A program made the translations under genes and the position numbers. A stretch of 64,000 nt of DNA, taken from positions 124,001-188,000 of the forward strand of contig JADGJC010000029.1 of NCBI GenBank assembly GCA_027596075.1, given 5' to 3'. Positions 1 to 12,369 of the stretch are shown in pieces; the first letter of the stretch is position 1, and each line of letters begins with the position of its first letter. Source of the stretch: Rhizophlyctis rosea (Eukaryota > Chytridiomycota > Chytridiomycetes > Rhizophlyctidales > Rhizophlyctidaceae). Below the pieces are notes generated by a model. The model searched no databases. It was not told where the DNA came from and saw nothing but the letters and a program-made list of their open reading frames with translations.

Positions 1-447
1 ACGTCTGTCAATCAGATAAAGATGAATTCACATTCCTGTAACGTGAGCGAGCGGTCGAAATCAACATCTCACTGATCATCCATCGCTGTCGGTTCGTACA
101 ATTGCAGTGTTCGCGAAGGTGCGTGATTGCTAAGGCATCACCAAGGCCCCCACGTGGTATGGTGCGAGACAAAAACACACAGAGCCTGAGCGGAGGTAAA
201 TTTCAATTTGAAAGATGGACTGGGGACACAAAACACAAAGGAACGACTTCAACGCTATTTCAGAGCAAACAGGTATGGTTGGACCAGCCAACATGAATTA
301 CAAGAAATTTACATACAACATCCCACCCAGTGGGATAGAGTCACTAGAGCTTCTCTATAAAGTTATAGCCTCCGCCAACATCGACGCAAGCGGAGATCAC
401 TTCCTCCTGACTATGTAGCATATAGTCGAAGGTGGGGTGGAGCAAGC
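1..447. other. 3' flank of the xylanase gene, no gene seen
   Basis: Window edge to the xylanase stop. Short open frames here lack family motifs and plausible splice partners. Nothing supportable was found. Confidence 0.6.
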
Positions 448-1569
<1,122 letters not shown>

Positions 1570-1649
1570 GTTTGCTGTGATTTGTGGAGTGGGGAGGATG
1601 TGTCGTTCTGTCGGGATGGTGATCGAGGGAACGAGACTGGTCTGATCAA

Positions 1650-1655
1650 TTTATA
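1650..1655 (-). promoter_or_regulatory. TATA-like box of the xylanase gene
   Basis: TATAAA on the minus strand, about 80 bp before the xylanase start codon at 1569. Position and sequence suit a core promoter element; there is no experimental start site to anchor it. Confidence 0.5.
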
Positions 1656-1659
1656 GCGT

Positions 1660-4112
1660 TGCTGAACCAAGATCGCACACCGTGGTGGGCAATAATGAAA
1701 ACAAACTCAAGGAGTCTCCAGCTCGCACACAAACCATATGGCGGTGGGGCAGAAAGGGGGCGAACTCTTGGCACGGAACGACCGTCCGGTTGTCTTCGGA
1801 CCTCTCACCGGCAACCCCATATCCCCTCGTTTCGCCAACTCCCTGGAACGGTACCACTAGCCTCGCAGATGACCAAAAAACTAAGAATCATACCAAGTCT
1901 TAGCATAATTCTCCGCATAAGGAGAGGCTATGCAGTCATGATCCTTCAAAGAATTCAGAAACCCACACTCCACAATTCGACGGTGCAGCCCCAGAACATT
2001 CCTTCTCCGCAGATCCCCACCACATGAGGAGGAAGGCTTTGCTACTTCAGGTATGCGGAAGATTCGAAATTTCGGCTAGAATGCCGAGCTTTGTTCTCTG
2101 TTTTCCATTTCCGTTTACATTGGTCGGGAGCACGTTTGACAAGTGTCGGACAAAAAGTTGTAAGCGTGCCACTTGGGCGTGTGCTTCTGTTTAAGGCGGC
2201 GCCACGAACTGCGGGGGAAGTGGGTCACGTGTAGAGGGTGGCGGCATGGGTCGTTCATGAGAGCCAACGGGTCCATCAATTTCATTTTCTCAGGGAAATT
2301 TCTATGGTCGTGGATGGTTCGACGTCAGCATCTGCGCTTCGATATGGGAACAACGCGTCCACTTTCACACCTCCGCAGATTCGACCGAACGTAAGCCACT
2401 CACAATGCACAGGAGGTTTAAACCTTGGCAGCGTGCAAACTTGCGAATGGTGTGAAAGGTAATGAAGGTATCATGAGCAGGGAGATGGGTTGGGTAAAAA
2501 GAGCACAATGTGGTGAGAATTTTGCAGGCTGTGGAATGATTACCTATGAGTCTTGCGGGACGGCAAATTTACCGAATATTGGCGAACAATGAATGGGTGC
2601 TGTCATGACAGGCGCGACATGCCGGCTTGCTTGAAGACATGGTGTTCATGGATTGTAAATTTCGGGGGCTTGACATGGTCAGCTTGACCTTCACCCGTCG
2701 GGGGTGTACCTGCATAAGAGCAGGTCTTGGACGTCGGGAAGTCTTCATCTGAAAACTTACAAGTCAGTGAGACATGTGTATATGTTTCAAAAGCAACTGA
2801 TGTACGTGCGCATATATGGACTGGCATCAGAATAGTACTAGCACTTCTACACTACATATCTCTACATCATTGACCAACCGAATTCAACTGGTGTGGGGGA
2901 CTGTCAGCAATGAAAAGTTGGCCCGGATGGCACAGTCACAAAGCCACTGTCATGCGAGGTAAGAATTCGAAGTTGACAGCAGCGTGGGAATGTCCACAGG
3001 CTTACCCCACAGCTTATACGATCACGCTGAAGCTCATTTAAAGCTATAGTAGCGAGCGGAAGGTGAATGAAGCATCAAACCCTGGCCAGCCACCGTCATC
3101 CCTATGGTCATGCATCAATGTTGACAGCAGCGTGAGAATGCCAACTAATAGCAACATTCACGCTCAAGCTCGTTTAATGCCAAAGTTGCAAGCGTGTTAT
3201 GTTTCATTCACCTTCCGCCTGCAATAAGCTACTATGAGTGTTCTAATTGCTAGCGGAGTGTGGCTGGTCTGCGAATCAGCGACTGTCATCACATATTAGC
3301 TTGCCTCATATTACTTCATCTCACATAGTGACTACTCCGCAGCGAAGCCATTTTAATGACGCGTCCTTCCCATAGCGAGCGTCTCACGCTCGGGATCCCC
3401 ATTGCTCAGGCAGCTGACAGGTTCCCGAGTGGTCAACAACGGCTACCATTCGCGTACTATTTGAAACCCAGAGCTCTATTACGATTGGTTGATGGATGAC
3501 TTGATATTGATAAAAGTCATTCAAAGGTTTGTCAAGGAAACGTTCCTTACTCAGTCCCTCCCAGCAGCCAGCCCTCCGGTTTCATTCATCACTGTCACCC
3601 TTTACTCTACAGCCAATTGGGCGCGAGCGGTGTGTTTGATCTACACGTCGCGTTTTTGAAACAAAAGTTGCCAATGAAGCCGGGTGCGGCGCCAAGGTTC
3701 CACTTTATGCTTTTACTGCCATCACGGTGGTGACGCATGACATGACTTGCTGATGAACGAACGCGAACTAACGCGAATGAGTTATGAATTGCCTAGGCAC
3801 CGGAGCCTCCGGATGTTTTGATGTAATGTCGATGGAATTGATTGTTGCTCTGGCAGGAGCATCACTTGTAAGTATTCAACAATGCGCGTCTCCCGGACTT
3901 GTAAGCAGGGACCTTATTTCAGTACAAAATGAGCAACGTGCGGATGGGTCCCCTGTGCTTGTAACGGCTCGCATGGACGCTTTGCACCTCCAAGCAATGC
4001 ATCCATGTTATTTTTCATATGTCGTCCCTTTCCCAAACTTCGGTCGAATTGAATGCAAACCAGAGCCCGTCTGATCTTACCCCACAAGTGAAAGTTCAAT
4101 ACCGCCGCCACC
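1660..4112. other. Long non-coding interval between divergent xylanase and ankyrin genes
   Basis: About 2.5 kb separates two divergently transcribed genes. I find no open frame with recognisable motifs. It holds the degenerate repeat at 2972-3235. The size is unusual here, since most intergenic distances in the window are 80-700 bp, so it probably carries upstream control sequences of the xylanase (inference). Confidence 0.6.
2972..3235. repeat. Degenerate direct and inverted repeat
   Basis: The 21-mer starting GTTGACAGCAGCGTG occurs at 2972-2992 and 3120-3140 with one mismatch. A second pair, CACGCTGAAGCTCATTTA at 3023-3040 and a two-mismatch copy at 3159-3176, has similar spacing. In addition, the stretch at about 3045-3072 (core GCGGAAGGTGAATGAA) recurs as its reverse complement at about 3206-3235. 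This nested arrangement resembles a decayed small element or a duplicated regulatory module; no ORF is associated. Confidence 0.6.
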
Positions 4113-6164
4113 ATGAATCAATTACCCGTGTTTGATTCGCCATCCCCTGCACCTACTCCGATGGCTGTCGCGGCTTCTGAAGGCCCTTGGACTTCGACAC
4201 AACTGTATCGGATGGACGGAAGTACTTCTGCGACGGCATCTCAAAATATGGCCGTTTTCGATGGTAGGACTAGAAGGAGGGGCCGGGATGACGACTTGAA
4301 TGGCGGGAGGGTGAAGCGCGAGCGCATCTCTCCTGATACTGTTAGCGTGCTGGGTCTTTCCGCATTGGGACTAGGGCAACAGATGGCGGCAGCAACGACG
4401 GATGAACTTACGACAGTCGATAAGTTCTTGGCGGCGGACCCGCATCCGACGACAGGTGATAGTTTGTCCTCGATGACAACCGAATCCCTGTCCAACCTTT
4501 GGGAAACCTGCCAAACAGCACCGATATACTCCTTGCCGCCCATTTCCGCAATGCAGTCCAACCCCATTGACGGTTATCTTCCCCTCCACCCACATATGCC
4601 TCATCCATCACAGTCCCTCGCCCCGCCCACGACCCCATTCACAGGCATCCCGACCTCCTTCGCCCCTCACGATCTAGCCTGTTACCTGCACAACACCGCT
4701 CAGACCATCCCACCTATCGCCAACCACACGCCTTCTTACCTTTCGTGCGTGCGAAAGGTGATTGAGATGTTTGGTAGAATGATTTTGGAGATGAGGGACG
4801 TGAAGGGCAACACTCTGGCACATTACGCTGCCATGGTCGGCGACGTCGGTGCTTTGCGTAAGTATATGTTGCATTGATTGTTAATAAGCCAACATCATTT
4901 TTTTGATCTCTTTGCCTACCCTCGTTCCAACTAGGTGAGATCCACTTTCACCACCACCACCCGCCAGAACCAGATCCCTTCCATCCCACCGGCGTCCCAC
5001 TCTCCCTCATATGCCCTTCCACACCCTCATCCCACTCCCCAGCAACACCCGACACCCCCACGCCCCCACCCTTCATCACCTCCCCCAACCACGCCCACCA
5101 AACACCCCTCGACCTAGCTTGCACATCCTCTCACAACAACAACATCAACCAAACAATCCTCCACCTCATCCGCGACTTCCACGTCGACCCCTTTGCCCCT
5201 TCGCACTCCACTAAGCTGCACGGGATAGCCAACTACGACGCACCCACCAGCATCCAGAAAGCCGTCCTACGCGGAAACGTCGAGGCCGTCGCGGCATGTT
5301 TGGATGGTGTGGCATCGGTGTCTTCTTCAAGCAGAGGGAGCGTCAATAAGTGGAAAGATTCGCACGGCATGACGCTCATGCACTATGTTGTTAGTTTAGG
5401 TGATGGGTTGGGTGGCATCAAGAAAGTGTCAAAGCCTATACATCCGCAACACCACCACCAACTACCATCCGTCGAAACCCTCCTCAAAATCCTCTCCATC
5501 CTCCTTGACCGCGGCGCCTCCATCACAATCGGCGACGGCAATGGTTGGACTCCGCCCATGCTAGCCCTCACACTCTCCCCGGCCATATCACTCGCCTTCC
5601 TTCGCACATTGCTGGAACACCGTACCGCAACGGCAGTCGTGACCGGGCCTCTCGCATCCCTATGTCAGAACATCGTTTCTGGAAATGGCAGCAGTGCAAT
5701 AGTCGGCGTGGGGAGATGGAACGGCAACGGGAACGGGAATGGCGGAGGAAATAGCAATGGAAATGGCAACGGCGGCGGGGGAACAACAACGGTCGCCATG
5801 GCTGGGATGATGATGGTTGATTCGGGAGGAAGGAATGTCTTGCATTGGGCTTGCGCTATGGGGAAAGTGGAGGCTGTCAAGTAAGCATATCTTCAATTGT
5901 TGATTTGATGTTTTTACATCCTTAGATCTCATGTAATGAATGAACATCTCTCTTCATCATAGGTATTTGATCCAGAAAGGCGCCCGCCTCGAATCCCGCG
6001 ACAGCGCTTCCCGCACTCCCCTCCTAGTCGCCGCCGCCGAAGGTCGTGCAGACGTAGTGCGTTACCTCATCGAAGTAGCAGGTTCAAATAGGGAAGCGAT
6101 TGATGGGAACGGGATGGGCTGGCAAGATTTACTCTCAAGCGACAACCAGGATATGGTACAATAG
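4113..6164 (+). CDS. Ankyrin-repeat protein, function unknown
   Basis: Three exons (4113-4857, 4935-5880, 5963-6164) give 630 aa. Residues 1-190 are Ser/Thr/Pro-rich and include a basic cluster (RRRGR...RVKRER) that could be a nuclear localisation signal. Ankyrin-type helices follow: GNTLAHYAAMVGDVGALR, the SIQKAVLRGNVEAV region, HGMTLMHYVVSLGDG, GRNVLHWACAMGKVEAVKYLIQKGARLE and SRTPLLVAAAEGRADVVRYL. A Gly/Asn simple repeat interrupts the array near 5720-5785. The layout recalls the ankyrin half of Swi6-type cell-cycle regulators, but no APSES domain is visible and I do not claim homology. The start sits in a strong GCCGCCACC context. An AATAAA lies about 25 bp past the stop, and the 3' end converges on SDS22 with 76 bp between the stops. 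Confidence 0.85.
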
Positions 6165-6240
6165 GCCAGACACGCATCTTAGCCTTTGCAATAAATGTCT
6201 TATTGTTGTCTATGTACAAATATAAGAAGAGAAAGACACA

Positions 6241-7757
6241 CTATCTTATCAACGTTGCGTCAATCTGCTCCAGTTGTGGTAGAATCGTTTTGAGTTTCAG
6301 ACGATATGTCGCCGGGCTTGTGGTTTGGAGGGGATTGCCTTCGAAGTACACCGTGTTCAGCTGTTTTTTGTCTTTCAACTGTGATTCGACTTCGTCATAT
6401 GACGATATCTTGTTGTTACTCGCCTGTCGATTCCATCATATTTTAGCATCGCGCCCAGTCTTTGACGATGGAAAAAGACTCACCCAAAGCTCTTCCAACG
6501 CAGTCAGCAGTTCAAGGTTCTCCAATTTCTCAATCCGGTTGTTGCCGATGTCCAATATGCGCAGCTTCACGTTGCCTTCTAATCCTTCGATCTTCTCTAT
6601 TGCATTGTGGCTGATGTAGAGTTCTTCAAGACTTGATAAGGCGCCGAGTCCTTCCAGTTTCCTGATGCGATTACTCTGCACCAAGGGCACGTGATGAATC
6701 GACTGCACCGATTATGACAATTCTACAGTTGTTACCTGAATACTAAGGATCTTCAATGCTCGCAGATTGTCAAATCCCTGCAACGGTCAAATACATCCCG
6801 TCAGTCAAACGCTACCCCACTTTCCCAATTATTCTCATAAACGCACCTGCAGCGTTGAGATCTTATTCTTCCCTAACCACAACTGTTCAAGATTGACTAG
6901 GACGTCTAGATTGTCAATGGTCTGCCGTAAGCACAGTCAGTATCTGGAAGTCGTCTGTATTGGGCAACTCTACATTACCCGTATCCGATTTGCGCCAAGT
7001 TCCAAATTTGTCAGCTTCGTGAGGGCGTCCAAGTTTTCGATCCGGGAGATTTTGTTGGCAATGAGGAAAAGCTCATTGATATTGGTCAAGGTTTGGAGGT
7101 TTTCGATGTGTCGAATTTTGTTGTATGATAGATCCAGATATCTGTTACCAAGGATTTGTCAACTTCTCGTTTCGAACAAAGCTTCATTTGCTCGCGCTCT
7201 GCAGGCAAATACTGACTTAATACTCGTCACCATTTCAACACCGTCAAGCTTCGTTATCCGGTTATCATACAAATCCAGCTCCTCAAGTTGTGTGATGTTT
7301 TCCACTCCGGTGATAGTGACGAGTAAGTTTTGCCGCAAACCGAGACGCTACTTGTATGTGACATCAGCAAGGGCGTTTAATCAGTGAAGTGGACGCACAG
7401 TATGCACCTTCAAGTTGGTATATTTTGCTAGCGGGAGACCTTCTAGCGTTTTTAGTCGTTCGTGCGTCAAGTCAATATCTTCCGAGTCAAGTGGGTACTC
7501 GTCCAACAAGCCCTCTAAAAGTGAGTCAATATAATGTCCTGCTGCTGGGATTTCACAACATAGAGCGTACCATTGGTTTCTCTGCCAATTTCTGTCCCCT
7601 CTTGCTCATCCTCCGAGTTCTCCACTGCCGGTGGTGTTCTCACCCCTTGAACACCGTCCGAGGGCACGCCAGCAACAGCGACAGAACCGAGCCGTACAAT
7701 TTGCGCGTCTTCAGTAGCTTCCACCATGTCTTTGCTATCTTGGTTGTTGTTGCTCAT
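6241..7757 (-). CDS. sds22: SDS22-like leucine-rich-repeat regulator of protein phosphatase 1
   Basis: Nuclear regulator that binds the PP1 catalytic subunit and shapes its mitotic activity. Several exons on the minus strand encode an acidic N-terminus followed by about eleven 22-residue LRRs of the SDS22 class, such as TNLKRLGLRQNLL, LEELDLYDNRITKLDGVE, YLDLSYNKIRHIENL, LEQLWLGKNKISTLQ and LRILDIGNNRIEKLENLE. The C-terminal cap reads TVYFEGNPLQ then LPQLEQIDATLIR, which is the signature end of SDS22. The repeats are single-unit and in register, and the ends match the family, so identification is firm. The start was taken at the Met before the acidic leader. Some exons are short; individual junctions were not all checked. 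Confidence 0.93.
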
Positions 7758-7990
7758 ATCTGCTGATGATGTTCTTTCTGATCGGTAGATGGTGTCAATG
7801 AAGTGTTTACAAAAACGTGCGGAAGCAGGTTGTGGGCCTTGGCCTTTGCCCTTGTGGCAAAGTTCGACCAGCAGATCATGTGACCTGGTACTACACACTC
7901 TAGGGTCCTTGTCACTCAACAAATGTGTGGCACAGTCATGGTGTAAGGCAATAACAAATGGTTCACCTTCCTTCATTGTAATAGCTGTTG

Positions 7991-8112
7991 TTTGTCTGAG
8001 TTGGTAAGTGCGCGGGATTCCTCGATCCAGTAACCCCCAGCGGGGTGAACGGTCGAGGGTTCAATCCCCTCCGGTCCAACTATCGGAACAGCAGCTCCCA
8101 TTTTTTTTTTTT
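7991..8112 (+). ncRNA. tRNA-like Pol III element: T-arm, B box and T-run, no 5' acceptor found
   Basis: At 8055-8071 a perfect 5-bp stem (GAGGG/CCCTC) encloses a 7-nt TTCAATC loop, the standard TpsiC arm and a good B box (GGTTCAATCCC). It is followed by a 7-nt strand CGGTCCA and a discriminator A, as in a tRNA 3' half. About 60 nt upstream, CTGAGTTGGTAAGTGCGC resembles a D-arm/A box. A CCCC-AGC-GGGG hairpin (8035-8045) could be a long variable arm. A T12 tract at 8101-8112 would terminate Pol III. I could not find the matching TGGACCG acceptor strand or a convincing anticodon loop. It may be a decayed tRNA, a tRNA-derived SINE or another Pol III transcript. Confidence 0.45.
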
Positions 8113-8326
8113 CATTTCAATGAACACCATCAGTCTCATCAACATTCTTAACCCGGCAATTTGAACTGAAGCACGCCCCAATAGTTACGTATGCTGTACC
8201 AGGTATATGCCCATATTGCCCGCTCGATTGCTCAAAGATGACGTCACAGCGAACAATACTGAGAGTGGTACATATGATTGTACCTACCCTGTTACTCTAA
8301 ACCATAGCACATAAGAATCATCTCCA

Positions 8327-8987
8327 ATGGCAGACTCTGATCATCCAAACCCGATGGAAAGCCCACCTTTTTCGCCTCGATCTCCACCCGCTACCCCATC
8401 AACACCCACCCACACAGGATCCTGCTTCTGCGGTAAAGTAACCTACAATGTCTACGTCGAAAAGCCCCTCGACGCCAAACTCTGCCACTGCACCGATTGC
8501 CAGACGCTACACGGAGCTCCATTCCAATGGGTAATGCCGAACATCCATTTTCTAACCATTTTCATGTGCCCCACTAAAACCTTAACAGGCAGCAATAATC
8601 AAGAAAACCGACCTCCACATCACCTCCAATCTCTCCCTCCTAACATTCTGGCACACACCGACGAAAACCCAATCCCACACCCTCCCCTGCAAAGTCTCCT
8701 GCTCCCACTGCCACAGTCCCATACTCGACGAAGGCCGCTCCATGCTTATGCTGTTTCCCTCCCTCATTCATTTCAAATCTATGGAAGAGAAACGGATGTG
8801 GCATCCCAAGTAAATTCTCTTTGCCTTTCACTGACGAGCATCATGGTGGAAATGGGCGACCTAATCGCCGAATCGCCATAGATGTCACATCTTCTACTCC
8901 GAACGATCAATTGATATGCAAGATGGACTCCCCAAATGGTCCAAACACAAAGAGCAGAGTGAATTGATGTCTGAAACATCAGAATAG
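8327..8987 (+). CDS. GFA/CENP-V-domain protein (glutathione-dependent formaldehyde-activating family)
   Basis: Three exons (8327-8530, 8589-8809, 8882-8987) join in frame to 176 aa. After a Pro/Ser-rich leader come the zinc-binding motifs of the family: GSCFCGKVTY, CHCTDCQTLHG, a CSHCHSPILDEGR segment, and the C-terminal block KCHIFYSERSIDMQDGLPKW. These fix the fold. Members bind zinc; some act on S-hydroxymethylglutathione, but most fungal paralogues have unknown substrates, so only the family is assigned. It is transcribed alone, downstream of the tRNA-like element. No targeting signal is seen, so it is probably cytosolic. Confidence 0.92.
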
Positions 8988-9191
8988 CATTGAGGGACAT
9001 CGCAGCTCAGTGCAACACAATGTCCATCTGCATCTCATCGCTGAAGCAGCTTCCAAATATGTCAACGCTCATCAAAAGCACATACAAACAAACACATATA
9101 TTGCTTTCACAAACTACCCAACCAACACTACAAAACTTCCATTCCCTCCCTCCCAACCCCCCAAAACCCACCCCTCCCCAACTCCCCCCCA

Positions 9192-12059
9192 TCAAACCTC
9201 CTCAATTCCCTCAATCCACTCCCTAACCCTCCCAAACTCCCCTTCAACAACCCCCCACATCCTCTCCCTCTCCCCCCTAAACACCCCAACCATCTCCCCA
9301 ACCTTCCTCTCCATCCACTCTCCAAGCGTCATCTCCCCTTCCTCCCCACTCAACGCCTCCCCACTCTGAACCGCCGACACCAACCGGGCCGGTATAAGAT
9401 CAGGCAGGGACAACGAGTTGGGTAAACCGAGAATCTCCGTCGGGATTCGCGGGGGTGGGAACGCGGGTTCTTGTTGTTGTTGTTGTGATGGGGGTCCGGG
9501 TGAAGGTGGTGCGGTTTCGGCGACGGGGTCGAGTTCTGATTCGACGATGGAGGGTGCGACGGAGGTCTCGCGGGAAATTGGGAGGTCCGGGGTTGGCACC
9601 GTGTTGGAGGGTCCTTCTTTCGTTCCATCATCTTCGTCTACAGCCTTCACATCCTCCTCCTTCTCAACCATGACACCTTTCCTACTGCGCGTCGTCGTCC
9701 CTTTTCCATCAACGTCCTTCCCCTTCGCTTGCCGCTTCGGTCGGGTAGTCTCTTTAGGGGCCGCAGCTGCTGCCTTCTTCCCGCGAGGTTTTGCGGCCGG
9801 TTTTTGTTGCACCTCTGCTGCCTTATCCTCCCCATCCGGTAATGCCGTTGCCTTCTCCTCTTGATTAATGGGCGGTGCATCTACTTCCATGGGGTCTTTC
9901 ACGGGACTGTCGGATTCGCCCTCAATCAATGCTACCGGTGTAGTCTCTTGCGATCGCTGTGGTGACCTTGTCGCAGCCGGAACACCGCTCTGCTGCGAGT
10001 CAGCAAGAGCGACATTACTTTCGCCACTTTGACTAACATCACTTGCAGCGCGTACCCCTATTGCAACATCGTTCTCCCTCACTGCCTCAACCGCCGAAAC
10101 TTCATGACTTGGCTTTCCCACATTTCCCTCATTCGCATCCCCTCCCTCCGGCCCTGCCCCTTTCCGCTTCCTGCCTCCCTTCTTCGCAGCGTCCCCGGCT
10201 GCCGCCTTTTTGCCCTTCGCAACCCGCTTCTTTCCTTTTTCCTTCTCCTTCTCCAGCTCCAACCCATCAGCTTCGGTTGACACCTTTGCATCCTCAACCT
10301 TTCGCACATCATTCTCGTCCCGGCTCGTCAACTGTTCCGGCTCATGTTGTTGTGAGGGGCCCGCCTCCGGCTCAGGTTCCACTTCAGCATCGGCAACAAC
10401 AACATTTGCATCCACGTCCTTTTCATCCCCCAGGTCTTGCCTCGTTTCCCCCTTTTTCGTTCTGTTCACTTGCCCATCGGTAGATTGAATGTCCTCCCTT
10501 TTTCCTTTCCTCGTGTTCACCTCCAATTCACTCGATGCTCCCACGTCTTTGTCCTCTCCCTTTTGCAAGCCCTGTCCTTCCTCCTTTCCTGCCTCCTTCT
10601 CTACCTCCTTCTCCTTCCGGCCCCTTTTCTTAACGATAGGCTTCCCATCCAAATCGACATCATCTTCCGCATACGACACTACTGCTTTTTGTCTTCGTGG
10701 TCGGCGCGCGTTCGTTGGCTCGGGGTCCGATTGAGACTGGGCGATAGGCAAAGGTGGGGGATCGGATGAGGTTTCTTTGGTTGGAGATTTAGATCTGGCG
10801 GATATGGGTTGGAGGGATTCTGTGACTGATGGCAGCGCTGTGTGTGTCTATATGAACGGACCGTCAATTAGCCATTCCGAATGCTGTAAACAATTGCAGA
10901 AATGCACCCACTTGTTTCAATTTCTTAGGGGATGGTTGAGCAGCAGCTGCATCCTCGATTGTCAACGCATTGTCGTTTTCTGCGTCGCTTTCGACCACCT
11001 TTCTCTTCGTAGGTTTCTTCTGCGTTCTCTGACCCGTTTTCTGCGTCGTTTTCTTTGCGGCAGGCTTGTTGAGAGCTACTTTTGCCCGCTTCGGCGCCGA
11101 CTCAATGATGTCATCTTCATGGGGTTTGTGTCGCTTTTCTTCGTTTTTGAGAGCATCCAAAACATTTTCTCCATCATCGTTCGTTTGAGAGTTTCCTTTC
11201 TGGGTGATTTCAGGTTCGACCTCCTCCTTCGGCGGCGCGTTTCGCCTGCTTTTAGAAGTGGTTGATGAAGTGATATTTGCTTTTCCTTTCTTTTTCGAAT
11301 AACCGATAAAGACGGGACATTTTGGTGTGCGCCTTATGTGTTCCGATCTATTTGATCATGAGATGTTGAGCGATTACTGCAACGGCGTGTGCACTGCGTG
11401 TGCTTACCTAGGGTCATCTGTCGCCTCCCACCCATCCAACTCTATCTCGCAATATGGACAGCTCACATTATCATTTGAGTCTTCCGACGGCCAATATATG
11501 AAGCCTGCGCTCGCCATCTGCGAATGTTACCCAAAGAATGTCATCAGGTTTATGAAGTGACGCGTGGCCTTCGCTTATGGCGGTTAACCTACCCGTTGAC
11601 CGCTCAACCCCTCCCACGCCGCGTCATTCTCATATGGCCACCGATCCGCAAAGGTTGCGACCCTCATCTCCACTTCTTCTTCTCCACTTGGATCTCCCAC
11701 AGCGTCGTCTGCGCATGCCAGCACTGCTGCAAGCGCGCAGGGTTCCCCATCGCGCTCTTTTATGGATGCTTCAATATGCGCTTTGTGGGGATCTTCTTTG
11801 CCTGTCCAGCCATGCCGTGTTGAGCCGCAGAGATAGCAAGTAGAGGAGTCGGGACTATTGGTGGTTGGAGTATGGTAGTAACCTGATCTTGCAACCTGTA
11901 TATCGATTTAATGTGGTGATCAGCTTAGGGGTGAAAGTGGAGGTTTGCGGACTAAACGCGCTCCCTGGTATCCGTCCTCCATACCTTCTTCGTAAACTTC
12001 TGGAGTCTTTTCAGAGGCCATTTCGCGAAGGTTGCTATCCGGCAGTCATATTTCTCCAT
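9192..12059 (-). CDS. bir1: Bir1/survivin-like chromosomal passenger protein with two BIR domains
   Basis: Five exons (12059-11985, 11895-11593, 11517-11408, 11347-10912, 10847-9192) join in phase to 859 aa, close to yeast Bir1 proteins. BIR1 spans about residues 6-80 (RIATFAKWP, SGYYHTP, CYLCG...W...H). BIR2 spans about 103-170 (RVATFADRWP, MASAGFIYWPSEDSND, then CPYC...H...C). BIR2 has the canonical CX2CX16HX6C zinc spacing. BIR1 has 12 residues between the His and the next Cys. A long Lys/Glu-rich, low-complexity middle with basic clusters follows. The conserved tail (MTLGEWMERKVGEM...) resembles the C-terminal element of fungal Bir1. In yeasts this protein recruits Aurora B and INCENP to centromeres; that role is inferred from family. 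Confidence 0.93.
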
Positions 12060-12369
12060 GTTTGAGACTACTGTGCAATTCGCACAGGTTTTGTAGTATA
12101 TTGTGATGGTGATGATGTATTGGAATGGGCATAAAAGGGGCAAAGTGAAAACCTTGGAAGTACCTTCTTCAGGGCACTCACGTGTCCACCCATGCGGACA
12201 ACTCCAGATGTGAATCAGACCAATACATTGGGCTTGTTCATGACTTTCTACTTACTCTTCCCATCCGTTTCACGCTTTTCCACATATTTCCAGCGGGTGA
12301 TTACTTTTCACTGTGGATCGAGTATTCAACGTCTATTTCAGCAGTCCCCTTACGCACCAAAGTGACAGC
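12060..12369. other. Intergenic, divergent promoter region of bir1 and the F-box gene
   Basis: About 310 bp between the start codons of two divergent genes. No further feature recognised. Confidence 0.5.

Noticed and set aside
4113..6164. Swi6/MBF regulator identity for the ankyrin protein
   Set aside because: No APSES DNA-binding domain and no diagnostic Swi6 motif; kept as unknown.
9418..10734. Long plus-strand open frames opposite Bir1
   Set aside because: Ser/Phe-rich shadows of the Lys/Glu-rich minus-strand exon; no motifs, and Bir1 is well supported.
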